NCBI GenBank assembly: GCA_029532625.1
Contig: JARFXM010000010.1
Location: 1,612,001 to 1,676,000 of the forward strand
DNA length: 64,000 nucleotides
Source of the DNA: Lomentospora prolificans
Lineage: Eukaryota > Ascomycota > Sordariomycetes > Microascales > Microascaceae
Direction of reading: 5' to 3'
Shown here: positions 42,797 to 54,362 of the stretch, in pieces
Layout of the letters: each line of letters starts with the position of its first letter
Position numbering within the stretch: position 1 is the stretch's first letter
The notes under the pieces: generated by a model
Database searches by the model: none
Told to the model about the DNA's origin: nothing
What the model saw: only the letters and a program-made list of their open reading frames with translations
Translations under genes and position numbers: made by a program

Positions 42797-44514
42797 TGAA
42801 ACTGAATGTACGACTCCGAAAATATGTTCTTGAATCGTGTTTCTTCTTATCGTGTTAATGTGCGTGTGGCGCATCAATGTGTTGGGGGGGGCGCACTTCG
42901 AAGCCGATTGACGGCGTTAGCTGTTACTGACTCAGATGATTGTGTGAAGGGTACCATGGAGGAAGATGAAGGGTGGTGTACGGGCTTTAGAAGTTGCTTG
43001 AGTATAAAAGCTACGGTCAGGATGGCAGAGGGATCTCGAGAAAGTGTTGGTGTTGGTCTCAAACAGTGGTTAAGTGTCGGCGTATGAGACGCAGGCCTGC
43101 TTTCGTGAGCTCCGCGACGGCTTCGCGGGTCTGGCAGCTCATTGAGGTTTGGGAATTTGCTTCAAGAGTACGCAGTTTTACATCCCCAAGACGAGGATAT
43201 GCTACGGGGGGAGCCAACGGCCCTGAGTAGCGTTAAACTGCGCAGAAGGACTGTGGATAGGCTCAAGCTTGGGGGTCCCTGCCCATCAACAAGCAGGGTG
43301 GCGCCTGCCATCGTTCAACAAGCAAAATCCCAGAGGCCGCCGAGTTACTGTTATGGGGAAGAATAATTCCCTCTGCGGTAACGGTAAGCGGAGTGCCGTA
43401 ATGGCCAGGCGGCGGTGTGGAAACCGTTCGGGTCAAACCGCTTACCAGGAGGAAATGGGAAAGTCTCCGGACGGGTACCGACGACAACCGACGACGAACA
43501 TCGACGACAACCGACGACAACGAGCGACGACCAGCGACGACCAGCAACGACGACGACCGACGACAACGAGCGACAAGAGATGTAGGCCATCCGATACCGG
43601 GGCCGAACTCTTTTTGCTTCACGACACGAAAATTTCCTTTCTTCCCTCTTTTTTTGGGGGCGGGCGGTGGCTGTTGGGTAGAAAAGAGCCAAGGTGGATG
43701 GGTCGGTTGTTGTGGGGCGAGGCTGTGATGCTTGACCCGGTATCCGTCAGCCTCGCGCAGGTACTTGTCAGGGGACCATAGAATTTCCAGCCCTGGAGGC
43801 GGGGTACATGGCCTGAAATTGCGAGAGGTCGCTGGTTCGAAATGAGGGCGACCCTCGTTTTTGGCGGTTTTTTGCTGCCCCTTCCCCCTCCTCCTTCTAC
43901 TTTTGAGCAGCAATAGAGGCTTCGTTGGAGATTGTCGTACCCAGAGTCAAAGCCAACATAACCTCATCATCGCGGCCACGAGCCACACCTTGATCATGCG
44001 ACTCCGCAATATAGCCTTACTCATACTAGCTGGAACCGACGATGCTGATCTGGTTAGGCTCCAGGGCCTCCCTGGACTTGCTTCCCGGCTTACACCAGTG
44101 AACCAGACATCATCATCCCCTTTACGCAAGCAATCCCGCTTCCAAAGTCCAAGAGTATAGGAGATAACAATGTATATTAATGCAAAAAAAAAAAAAAAAA
44201 AAAAAAAGCCCAAGCGGGAATTCCCCCCTGAAAACGCCAATGATCCATGTCCATGAGCCAGCGACCCAGACATAGACGCTCGCTCAAGAGAACGTAAAAC
44301 GAAACCCTGGCCCTGGCGGCAGGCCGCCCCAATGAGAGAAGCTCCCAACCTTTTTGACATAGGTGGGAGCAGTGAATCTACATGAAAATGGAGTTGTCCG
44401 TACCCTTTACCCAGCCGATGCTCCAAGAGCCCTGTATATACGGCTATCCCCATCTTGTTCCTAGCTTGCAAACGATGATACATTTCTCAACCGCAGATGC
44501 TTTCGCGGGCGAGT
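42797..44514. other. Convergent 3' intergenic region with simple repeats
   Basis: 1.7 kb between DPH1 (+) and ATG27 (-). It contains a degenerate CGACGACAA-type satellite near 43475-43578, an A24 homopolymer at 44184-44207, and a T-arm-like hairpin at 43834-43859 without the rest of a tRNA. No coding gene is supported; ORFs over the satellite are open on both strands because of the repeat. Confidence 0.5.
43475..43578. repeat. Degenerate GA/CGAC-rich short tandem repeat
   Basis: About 100 bp built from variants of CGACGACAA, CGACGAC and CAGCGACGAC, with units of 3 to 12 bases. The absence of stop codons on several frames follows from the unit composition, not from coding function. Confidence 0.75.
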
Positions 44515-45755
44515 TTAAACGGCGCTGTAACCCCCCCTGCTGCCAGATCCCTGGACAGTGTTAAGCACGCTTCGGGTCCAGTCCTTCATGAGGTAAGGGA
44601 TATCGCGGATGGCGTCGCCGTGGGGAACAAGGTCCCAGCCGCGAGCGCCGTATCGGTTGTAGTTGAGCCAAGAGCCGAAGATGAGGTAGGCCGCGATTCC
44701 TAAAAAGACACTATGTTTCGCGCTCATTAGTATTTTCCTTTCCCGCAGACTCGCTTCTACAACGGGAAAAGGCGAGTTGAACGGAAACACTCACATGATG
44801 ACCAGCCAAGTAAAGAACCCCCAGCTAGCCGAACCCTCGCCATAGGCGCTCTCGCAGGCATACTTCGTACTCCACTCCAACCTCAACGTCTCCCAATCCG
44901 AATTAGTCTCCTTGCCATAGCTGATAAACTTGAGTGCCGCGCCGTCTTTGATAAGCTGCTTCTCGCCGTCGGCCCTGCGCGCCTTCTCTTTCTTGCCGCC
45001 GTCGTTGTCGTCGCCCTCTTCCTCGTCGCTGCCATCCGGGTCGTACTTGTCGTCGGTGGGATCCCACTCGTTCTCGGTGCCCTCCTTCTCAGGGTCGCAG
45101 ATGAACTCGACGATGGCGCGCTGGCGGGTCTGTTCCTTGTGGGGCACGTCGAGGGGGTAGGCGCCGCCCTTGAGGATGAGGCGGACGCCCTCCTTCTGGA
45201 CGTCGGAGTTGGAGTCGCTCGTCTTCAGGCGGGTGGCTTCGAACTCGAAGTTGAAGGCGCCGTGGTCTTGGAGGGAGCCGGCTATGGGAACGACTTTGTG
45301 GACGACGGCGTTGGATTTATCAGGGTTACTGTCGTTGTAGGTTCTCTGTATCGCGCAGACTATGGAAAACAAACAAGGGGAGATGTAAAGGTTAGCATGG
45401 GTTCGACGAGCCTTTGATTCTCTCCCAGGGGAAGAGGGGGGGGGGGGGGGGGGGTGGGGGTTCACCGCGGCGCATCAGGCAACGTACCTCTGGTGCCGTT
45501 GGGGCACTGCTCCTCCTTGGGCGCATCCCCAGACTTCTTCAGCGGCTTGCAGATATCCACGGTATAAGTCGTGTTGCTGTAGCTCGGCGGCTCCCTTAAC
45601 GTCGTCACGACCGAGTGCGGACCCCCTAGCTTCGTAAGGTCGAAGCTGTAGCCGTCCACGCGAACGTTGTCACAGTGCAGCATTGCTGCAGCGGGGGTTG
45701 CGAGGAGAAGCGAGAAGAGAAATGTCTCTGCCCGGGGCAACCGTGGGATCTGCAT
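44515..45755 (-). CDS. ATG27: Atg27, autophagy-related type I membrane protein
   Basis: Atg27 is a Golgi/vacuole/endosome transmembrane protein that helps traffic Atg9. Exons 45755-45488, 45359-44795 and 44710-44515 give 342 residues. A signal peptide (FLFSLLLATPAAA) precedes the luminal, Cys-containing domain of mannose-6-phosphate-receptor-homology type: LHCDNVRVDGYSFDLTKLGG, TTYTVDICKPL and VEFICDPEKEGTENEW. A charged acidic insert (DDKYDPDGSDEEEGDDND) interrupts it. One transmembrane segment near the C-terminus (WGFFTWLVIIVFLGIAAYLIFG) is split by intron 2. The cytosolic tail includes NYNRYGARGWDLVPHGD, then DIPYLMKDW and ends GYSAV, with the tyrosine typical of Atg27 sorting motifs. Intron 1 carries a 19-base G run (+ strand). 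Confidence 0.9.
45436..45460. repeat. G19-T-G5 homopolymer in ATG27 intron 1
   Basis: Nineteen consecutive G (45436-45454), T, then five more G on the plus strand. In the ATG27 transcript this is a long C tract within the intron. G-quadruplex potential exists on the plus strand. Exact length is uncertain for any sequencing technology. Confidence 0.8.
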
Positions 45756-47708
45756 CTTTTTGGAGGAGAGTTCTCTCGGATACTCGAGTGATTCTTTCTG
45801 GTTTGTCGGACAGCAGGTAGAGTTAGGCGGGAGGGTTTTTCCTTCCTTGGGGGTGGCGGCGGTGGTGCGGTTGAAGCACAGGTTGAATGAAGATGAAGGG
45901 GAAGCGAGGTACGAAAGTTTGTCCGGGTAAAAAAAGCCCGAGGTGTTCGATAAGCCGTGGCCCACGGAACGGGGAAAATGAAAACCCAGGGAGATGGATC
46001 AAAGACAACCTACCGCCCAAGCCAAGTATTCAAGACATATGAAGCTATGAGAAATGGATGTGGGAGCGGAAAGAAAAAAAGGACAAAAAAAGAACTGTAC
46101 GTAGAGATTCAAGCTGCCTAAATTTACCAACGAAAGCTCACCCGGCGATACCTTGCGGAATGGAATGGCCGGAAGCTTGGACGATACAAAAAGCAGCTGA
46201 CAAGCTCCAGAGATCTCGAGCTGGACTCTTCAAATGTTTGGCTTTCTTGGCTTCTTGTTGCGCTGGTTGAAAGAAAGCCGTAGGAGGTCACTTGTACAAG
46301 GATGGACAAGTGGACGGTGTCGTCATCGCACCACCTCCACAGTAATAGTCTTGAAGGATCAAATTGGAATACCGCCAGCCAGCATTAATCCCTTCTGGAT
46401 CCCAGTAATCCGCCAGCGGTAATAGTGGTCCCCAGCTGGCTGGCGGTCGTCAGTACCTAGCCAGCTGGCTGTCCCGAGCACGGATCCCCTGGAAGGCACG
46501 TGACCTGTGCACGTCCAGGCCATGGTGCACTCCAGCTGGACGCAACAGGCCCCACCGGCTTCTTCATCTTGCAGCCAGGACAGAGACAGCCACCAAGTGC
46601 GGACAAGATAGATCTCAAAAAGTTCCGAATGTGCTTTCTAACTTTATAGTCCTGATTACACGAATTCTGCTCAAGTAGGCTTTGTATGAATATGAATTAG
46701 GAAATCAAGGCCCGGGTCATACCATTTTGTCGCCTGATGCGGACAGGACATGCTCGAGGCCTCGATTCAAGCAAGTATCACGAGGCATCCTTCACTAACA
46801 CCAACATCAACCACCATGCGTCCTATCCTCGCTGCCTAGTTAGTATAAGCCTACCAACCCTACGCGTAAGCAAGTAAACTCTTCGAATCACCCATCACCA
46901 AGTCTGGAAAACTCTCATGCGTCTACTAGAAATTATATTGGCTGCCTAGAAGATGCTAAAAACACAACGTGGGAGACGGAGTATAACAGATCGCTCGCTC
47001 CTCTCCCGAAGACGGAATGAAATATCCATCAACAACAACACCATGAATCAAGTCCCAAAACCCGGCCGTGAAAGCAAACAACAAAAAAAGACACCCGCTA
47101 TCCCTCCCGCCCTCACCGGTCCTCGAAAAGGAAATATCCTAGAAACCCGAGGTCACAAAACGAAACGAACTCCGATTTGAACAAAAGCCGAACAACCAAA
47201 GCCATCTCGTCCGCGTTTGAATTACACAATGTTGTTCCATTTCTTCCTCAAGACGCCGAAAAGTTTTGTTGTAATGATCTCATTGTGAACCCCAATGCAA
47301 AAATGATAAACGACGGACGAGGGAGAGGACCAAGGTCGAAAAGGAAAGGGTTCCTCTTCCTCGTCACCCGAGGCGTAACATGCCAGCCAAAAACGAAAAG
47401 AGAAGAGCCAAGAACGAACCAAGTCGCCGCCGGTCCACAGACGAGGGAATAAAAATATGTAAAGAGGATCAACTGAGTACCCTTATCCAGAGTCCTTCAC
47501 GGAAAAGAGCGCCACAACAAGGAGGCACGCGCGAACCGCCGGGGCAAAAGAGCAAAGGTAAATAAAGTAATGTGGGTATATATGAGAAAGATGTCACCAT
47601 TCCACCGACATTGCACCCTCCAGAATTTTTGGTCAAATACACCAGACAGGTTGACGAAAAAGAAAAAAAGAAGGATAAAAAGAAAAGTGAAGAAGCCAGC
47701 CAATCATC
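45756..47708. other. Intergenic region between ATG27 start and SPT20 end
   Basis: 1.95 kb with no family-like ORF. Around 46373-46570 there are several CCAGCTGGCTG/GCCAGC units, including two copies of CCAGCTGGCTG about 40 bp apart. The right end (47000-47700) is A-rich and probably the SPT20 3' UTR. Confidence 0.5.
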
Positions 47709-50700
47709 CTACATCCCCCCTTGATGGCCGCCCATCATGCCCTGCTGCATCGCCATCTGCTGCTGAGCCTGCGCTTGCTGCATCATCGCCTGCTGCGCCC
47801 GTTGCTGTTGCATCTGCTGAATAACGTGTGTGCGAGCTTGCTGCATACACGTTTTCTTGAAGTTCTCCAGCGTCTCGCCAGGGATGTTTTCGACGGCTCC
47901 TCCGAACCTATTGGCAAGGTTGGCAATGTTGGTCCTGTAGAGGTGCTGGCCCCGCGCGCGGATCTGTTCATTCAACTGCGTGTTCTGGTTCTGCGCCGCA
48001 GCCTGCTGCTGCTGCTGTTGCATCTGGATCATCGCCGCCTGCATGTTGACTGCGTTACCGTTCATCATGTTCTGGTTGGGCATCATCTGCCGCCCCATCT
48101 GGTTGCCCATTTGGTTGCCCATCTGGTTAACCTGGTTCATCTGGCCCATCTGATTCATCTGGTTCATTTGGTTCATCTGGTTCATGCGAGCCATCTGCGC
48201 CTGGAGCTGCTGTTGCATCTGCGGTGAGAGCTGCCCTTGCATCTGGCTCATCGATTGCGCATACTGCTGAGCGAGCTGCTGCTGCGAGTTCATGATACCG
48301 CTACGCTGCTGCTGCAATAAGAGCTGCTGGAGGCGTTGTTGCTGGAGGACGTGCTGTTGCTGGGGCGTGAGGTTCTGGCCGTTGACGTTGACACCACCCA
48401 TACCATTCTGCATAGCATTCATTTGTTGCTGCTGCTGCTGTTGGGCCAGCAAACGTTTGTGTTGAGCCGCCAACTGAGCCGCCATGACATTCTGCTGATG
48501 TATCTGCTGTGGCACGCCTTGGTTATTCATCATCATCGGGGTGCCCATCTGCTGCTGTGAGTTCTGAGCCATCATGGCAGGAGGAGGACTGGCCTGCGAC
48601 ATTCGGGGAGTCTGAATGAGACTCTGCCGGTTGATAGGCGTGGCGTGGGGCATATTCGGCGTGCTGCTGGGCATACGGGGCGTGCCGGCCGCTTGGCTTT
48701 GCTGGCTATTTCTAGCAGACATACCACGAGACATGGGCACAGCCATCGGCGTATGATTCTGCACAACTGAAGGGGGCCTCGGAGGGCTTCCTGCAGCCAT
48801 GTTGGAACCCTGTTGCTGCATTTGCACGGCCCCAGGCATGGGCGAGGACATAGAATGAGGTGTTCCTTGTCGCACAATGGGAGATGACACTTGAGGTTGT
48901 TGTTGCGCAACCTGTTGGTGGAATCTGGGCGTAGCTTGGGCTTGTTGCATGGCATTGGCATGGGCATTGTTCGCCGCCGCATTGGCTGCAGCAGCGTTGA
49001 CAGGGGGAGGCTTGTTGGCCTGAGCCTGCGCGGCAGATTTCGCCGCAGCAGCCTTCGCCGCAGTAGCTTGAGCGGCGGCTTGCGCCGCGACAGCATTGGC
49101 ATTCTGCTGTGCCTGTTGCGCCGCCAGGTTCTTCGCCTGTTGTTGCTTGGCAGCAGCCGCTTGCTTGTTCGCTTGGGCCTGGGCGGCCATTGCCTTCTTG
49201 TGAGCTTCTTGTTGTTGTTGTTGTTGCTGCTGCTGCCGCGCCATAGCCTCGCGCATCTGAGCCTCCTTTCGCTGCTTCTCTGCCTCGGCTTGTCGTTGCT
49301 GTTCTTGGATTTGCTGTTGCTGGCGCTGAGCCTCCAGTCGTCTCTGTTTTTCTTCCTGCTTGATCCTCTCCTTCTCTTTCTTTTCTGCATGCTCTCTCTT
49401 GATTTCGGCAATGACTTGGAACCGCTCGAACCGGGGTTCGAACGCGGCACCTCCTCCGCGAATATCTCCATCCCCACCACCAGTAGCACCCTGGTTGCCG
49501 CTAGCATTAGATGATAGCCTCTCATCGAGGAGAAGCATGTAGCGTTCTTGATCAGCGATGAGAGCCTGGTCAGCAGCCATCTCTGCAACCGTCCGCTTCC
49601 GAGTCTTTGGCAGAGGTGGCGGATCAGAGTGCATGGGATGCGCCTTCGCGTCGAGGAGGGCCATGACTTCCTCGGCATTCCTAGCAGGTTCAAGCATCAA
49701 AGGAGCCACGGTATTAACGAGATATTCTCCCTCAACAGCGTAGATGTTGCTTCCGTCCAGCTCCATGCGTTCCCGCTTCTGCTTTTTTGCAGGAGGAGGC
49801 ATGCTGGCCGAGGGAGCCGTAGGGGGCACCGCTGTAAGGGGTGTAGATGGGGGGGCACCATCCTTAGCGTCGATTGACGTCCGAGGAGTAGATGCCTTTA
49901 TTAAAAGATCGGTCTGAAGACTCTGGGCTGTAGGATGGAGTACCACCGTAAATATCTTGGGCTTGGGGGGAGGTTTACTCTTCGTTTCCGTAGGCAGCGC
50001 TGGAGCTGGCATAGATTCCTTGCCCTTCTCCTCGGTGCTCTTATCCTTAAAATCGCCCTCGGTAGCTGGGTCTCCGTCCGTTTCCGTTTTGGGTTCGGTC
50101 TTGGGGTAAGGTGTAGTAGTGGATGGTGTAAGATAGGGGTTGTAATTGTGTATCGAGGAAACGGGGGTTGAATTCGTGGTGGTGGTCGGCTTAGGAGCAT
50201 CGTTCGTTTGGGTGGCAGACTTGTGATCGTGGACCTGGACGATAAGACATCCTTCGTAGAAAGTCACACCCGCTTGGGTGAGCTGCAGTAGGATTTCGTG
50301 CGGCACAGTCCTGGCACGGAGGTGTTCGAGGAATAACTTCATGGGTGACTTGTAGGGAAAGACGCCATCCTGCTGGTCGAACTTGAAATGCGTGGCGTGC
50401 ATGTGCACGATAAGCGATGGCGGGTTGCCGGCATACCTCTTGAGGATGTATTCATCAGTCACGACTAAAAGTGCACAGTGTCAGCGACGGCCCAATTCTT
50501 AAGAGTTCCAAGAGCTGGCGACAGCATACTGTAAGGAGGAGGCTCAGAAGTATGCGGAAACACGTCGGCGGCGAGCGAAGCTGACCGCAGACCGGCGCTA
50601 TTCCTAGAACTCCTTCCGGTAAGTTGGGCGGATGCCTCGCGACGGGCTCTACTCTGGGGTCTCGCGGCCTGCTGGGCACCGGCGGAGGCGGCATTGGTCG

Positions 50701-50875
50701 CCGAATTGGCGTTCTGCTTTGCGCCGTTGGGGGGTTTCTTGGCGGACATGGAAGGGGAGGGGGATGGCGATGGGCGCGAGGGACCATTCCCGTTAGTTTG
50801 GATGCCCGGAGGGATTGGTCGCTTGACCTTTCCCGTCGGCATCGGGGGCTGCACAGCCGTCACGACTGGCGCCAT
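47709..50875 (-). CDS. SPT20: Spt20-like SAGA complex subunit
   Basis: Spt20 is a structural subunit needed for integrity of the SAGA transcription coactivator. Exons 50875-50530 and 50464-47709 give 1033 residues. After a ~105-residue Pro/Ser-rich N-terminus comes the Spt20 domain: YILKRYAGNPPSLIVHMHAT, HFKFDQQDGVFPYKSPMKLF, then FLEHLRARTVPHEIL and GVTFYEGCLIVQVHDHKS. A second conserved block follows (VNTVAPLMLEPARNAEEVMAL, KRTVAEMAADQALIADQERY MLLLDERL). From ~residue 430 onward it is a Gln/Ala-rich coactivator tail with many glutamine runs and a Met-Asn-Gln tripeptide array. The C-terminal ~70 residues contain a short conserved segment (YRTNIANLANRFGGAVENIPG). Acceptor TTTTAG and donor GTATGC keep the frame across the intron. 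Confidence 0.87.
48090..48190. repeat. MNQ/GNQM tandem repeat in SPT20
   Basis: A 9- to 12-bp unit (GGTTCATCT on the plus strand) repeats and encodes MNQMNQMNQMNQMGQMNQ-like then GNQMGNQMG sequence. It lies in the low-complexity tail and is prone to length variation. Confidence 0.75.
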
Positions 50876-51861
50876 TTCGTTGGGTCGGGGGGTCGGTGTT
50901 CCAGTCGCCCTATATCCGCCTTTGCTGGCTACCGGGAGCGCAGAGGGAACAAGAGGCGACAGTCGCTCCTTCCCGACTCGGTTCCTCTTCGCAAAAAAAT
51001 GGGAAACACAGTTCTTCTAGGGCGAAAACATCGGTCGGTCGTGTTTTTGATGGTGGGAGATACGATAGTCGGGACGGGGATATCCGGTAGTTGGGTGGCG
51101 CATCAAAGGAGCAATTCGAGAGAATTGGGGGCCGGAAAATGAAGAAACAGGGACAGTAATCACTAATGAATCGAGAAGCAGACTAAAGATGTGTAAAAAG
51201 AATGTCGGAATGATGCCCGGAGCGTGGTGTTGATGGCGTTCGATGTGTGGGGTTTGGAGGCGTGTAGTCATGAACCTTTAGTATTGCAAGGGGTCATCTG
51301 CCTCTGGACAATACTCGCGTCAGCCTTCGGGCGCCCAGAAGAAACTACAGGTCACGTGAGTTTCACCGAGCCGGGCTGCCAAGTTTTGTTCAACCACGCG
51401 TCTCTTTTCGTCTCTTTGGGGTAAAGAAATTGTTGCTTAAGAATTTGATAATCTTATTATCTACGCCTATATCAAGTTTTTAGGCCTTCACAATAGTTTT
51501 TTCGGTGGTTGAGTGGGACTTTGGAGGTTCGACGGTGACCAGTGACGTCGAGTCTCGGTGAGACTTGCCCATAGATTTCCCATGAGCACGCCTCGCATGC
51601 ATAGATATCATTACACACATAGTAAAAGAGATCCGACTATGCGACTATAGTCTCTGATCTATTCTCGTCCCCACGAGGTACCGGAATCACGAGAGGAAGG
51701 TATATATATATATATATATATATAGGGAACACACTATGTAACATACAAGTAAATCAAGAGGTGACCCTTCCCCCTGCCGACCCCAAAGTCCAATGCATTA
51801 AGAATTGCGCCCATCAAAAGTTCATCAACAATTCCTTCTAATTCCATGACCGTCTCTTCTC
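50876..51861. other. Intergenic region between SPT20 start and PEX22-like end
   Basis: SPT20 promoter on the left, PEX22-like 3' UTR on the right. A TA microsatellite lies at about 51700-51723. No supported gene. Confidence 0.5.
51700..51723. repeat. (TA)n microsatellite
   Basis: An almost perfect run of about twelve TA dinucleotides, probably variable between isolates. Confidence 0.85.
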
Positions 51862-53215
51862 TTACTCGAAGCCCTGCACCCTCTTGGCCCAGTCATCCGA
51901 GACCCGCATGCTGTCCACGACCACAACACCTCTTCCAAGGCCGACCCTGTCCTCGCGCTGCCACCACTTCTCCTCCTTATCCTTGGTCTCGGCCTCTGAC
52001 TCGCTGTCCGCAAGGCCACCGTGACCACTCTCCGCGCCGACAACGAGGACGAGGTCATGGCGGAGCCAGGTCTGGATTTGCGTGACGGCAGAGCCGTCCT
52101 CACCGGCGAGGGATTCCTGTAGATAAACGATTTGAGGCTTAAGGTGGCGGAGAATGTGGACGTGGCCGTTACGGCTAGTAAAGGGAAGAACCATAGTTTC
52201 CGTCTCAACGAGAGAGAGGGCGTGCGAGTAGACCGAGTTGAACGCGGGGTTGCCCGACGAGGCGTTCAGCCTAGGAAGGATGTTAGAGGATCCATGATGC
52301 ACCATGGCGAAGAGAGGGGTCGGGGAAAACGTACGCTGGGCTCTTGGAGCCCTCGCTCGGTTGGGCTTGTTCATGACCGATGTTAGAAAATGAAGAGCTC
52401 AAAGAAGGAGCCTGGTTATTACCCGTCGAGTCCGCATTTCCAGTATCCTTCAGAGCGGGCGCGTAGATGAGAATCAAGAGCTCGGTCTTCGAAAAGTCAA
52501 TGTGCTTGGGTAAATGAGACAGGATCGTCTAGCGCAGGCGAAAAGAAGGAGAAAGGAATGTCAGTAATCAATAGCTTGCTTCCTACGGACCGCTCCGGCA
52601 ACTTACGGCATGCTCAAACTCGTCGTCACCAAGCTCGTCAACATTCGAATCTGCCGACACCACGACAGCAACCGTCTTCCGGTCCTTTTTCTGCTCCTTG
52701 GACCGAGATCCCGTAGCGGCCCTCTCCTGCTTCGCGTCCGCCTCCTCCGACCACGTCTCGTGATCCGCATAAGCCGTCTTATCCTCCTCTCGTATCGCCG
52801 AAAGCGCAGTGCCGACAGCCGCACCCGCCGCAGCAACACCCGCCGCGACAGTCTTGCTCGCACTGCCAAAAACCTGCTGCGGGCTAGGCGTGCGACGCAG
52901 CGCGCTGCCGATCCTCGCGCTCAACGTATTCGCCGCCGGATCCTCCACCACTCCTGTTTTCAAGTCCCTCGAACGAGCGTCGCCGCTGTAGGGCGGATCC
53001 CCTCCGGGGGGGTGGCTAGGTCCTCGTCCTCCCTGGTGGTTCTCGGCGCCGTAGTCGAGGCCATCGTGGTCTTCGTCGTCATCGTCCTTGGCTCGCTGAC
53101 TCCAGGCCCACGCCGCGACGCCCGCGGTCGCAACAGCTAGAGTTATTGCGAGGGGTACCCAGTGGGTTAATACGCCCCTGTTGCGAGACGATCCATTGTT
53201 GTCGCGTGACGACAT
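51862..53215 (-). CDS. Peroxin 22-like protein
   Basis: Exons 53215-52607, 52528-52335 and 52270-51862 join in frame to 403 residues. An N-terminal membrane anchor (LTHWVPLAITLAVATAGVAAWAW) follows a short Arg/Asn-rich lead. Then come an acidic/Gly-rich linker, an Ala-rich amphipathic stretch, and a C-terminal alpha/beta domain: KTVAVVVSADSNVDELGDDE, ILSHLPKHIDFSKTELLILI, YAPALKD, then LVETETMVLPFTSRNGHVHI and IVYLQESLAGEDG. This order fits fungal Pex22-like peroxins, which anchor the Pex4 ubiquitin-conjugating enzyme at the peroxisome membrane for receptor recycling. Pex22 diverges quickly, so the call rests on architecture and recall of filamentous-fungal homologues. A generic membrane-anchored orphan is the alternative. 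Confidence 0.6.
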
Positions 53216-54362
53216 GGTGCCGCTAATGTCATTACCCTGTCCCAGTCTCGTTGTCCGTCCCCGATCGGGAATTTCTTTGGGTATTAATCGGTTTTCCCCC
53301 TAGGAACCGGTGGTAGCTTGAAAGCGCGGGGCAGTGGGAATTTCGGTGCCCAAATCTCGTGCACTTCGCAATTCGCAAGGAATTGGGTCGCCTAGTTTCC
53401 GGTGGTTTTGAATTGAAAACCCCCAGAATTTCCGAATAGAATTGCTTTGTTGGAGGAGAGAGGGGAATGGTGATGGCCAGCGATGGCTCGAAGGTGAGCC
53501 CCCTTCCAGGTGTCAGTGCTCCAAGTCGCGTTCAGCCCCCCTTTGGTGGCTGGGACATGGGGACCTCGCCCCAGAATCCACATGTCTGTGTGTAGCCAGC
53601 TGTTTACCACAGTGTTGTTTGTGCTCCCAGATTGACCGAGGTAGCGTTGTTTTCATTGGTTGGCGGGTGGACTAGGTAGGCTTGAGCCGAGGAATGTCCG
53701 CCGCCCCTTCCTTTGATTACGCCTAATATTAGTATTACCACAATCACGGGATCGGCAACCCAGTAAACTGGATCTCGGCACTCTGGGCCCGGCGCATATA
53801 AACAGTCGCTTCCGAGAAGCGACGCCCGTCATCCAGCATGGAAATCATCGTGGCGTCGGCTGTTCCTGACGGGGCTTTGTATTTTTTTTATTTTTATTTT
53901 TTTTTTTTGGTATTACTTCTCCCGCGGTGGCCCGGATTGTCTTGCATGTTTCACTACTTCACTACACCGGCCTCATCACCATCAAGAATTATGCTTCAGA
54001 AGAGGCCCAGAGTGGGAATCAATTTTTTTCCGATTCAAACGTTGCCAACAAATGACAACGGGAATGAGAAGATGCGAAGTCATCAAGTTCATATGATACT
54101 CGTACACGCCACATCCTCTCGAGATCCACCTTTTCGTAGTAGAGACAATGAAAGTAAAGCCCTGAAACACCATCCCATCAAGAGAAACGCGTCGGTTTCT
54201 TCCTGTTAATATCGTACCAAACGTCATAAAGAAGGGAAAAAGACATAAGTAAAACACATGCGGAATCAAGCTCAAGGTGCAGCAGAGGACTCGGGAATTC
54301 TATAGTCCGTACAAACTGGTGTTACGACACGTAGTCTGACTCGAAAAACTGTCACTGTCACT
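53216..54362. other. Intergenic region between PEX22-like start and RBR ligase end
   Basis: PEX22-like promoter on the left and RBR 3' UTR on the right. A T-rich run lies at 53881-53909. No supported gene; short ORFs lack recognisable domains. Confidence 0.5.

Noticed and set aside
43834..43859. T-arm-like hairpin GGTCGC...GGTTCGAAA...GCGACC resembling the 3' part of a tRNA
   Set aside because: No matching D-arm, anticodon arm or acceptor stem could be found around it, and the B-box lacks the final CC. At best a degenerate relic.
43263..43913. Long open frames on both strands over the CGACGACAA repeat
   Set aside because: Absence of stops follows from the repeat unit; composition is monotonous and no start context or domain is present.
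48572..49693. A long alternative frame (373 codons) on the minus strand and Leu-rich frames on the plus strand within SPT20
   Set aside because: They arise from CAG/CAA repeats read in other frames (poly-Gln read as Leu/Ser/Arg); only the SPT20 frame has conserved domains.
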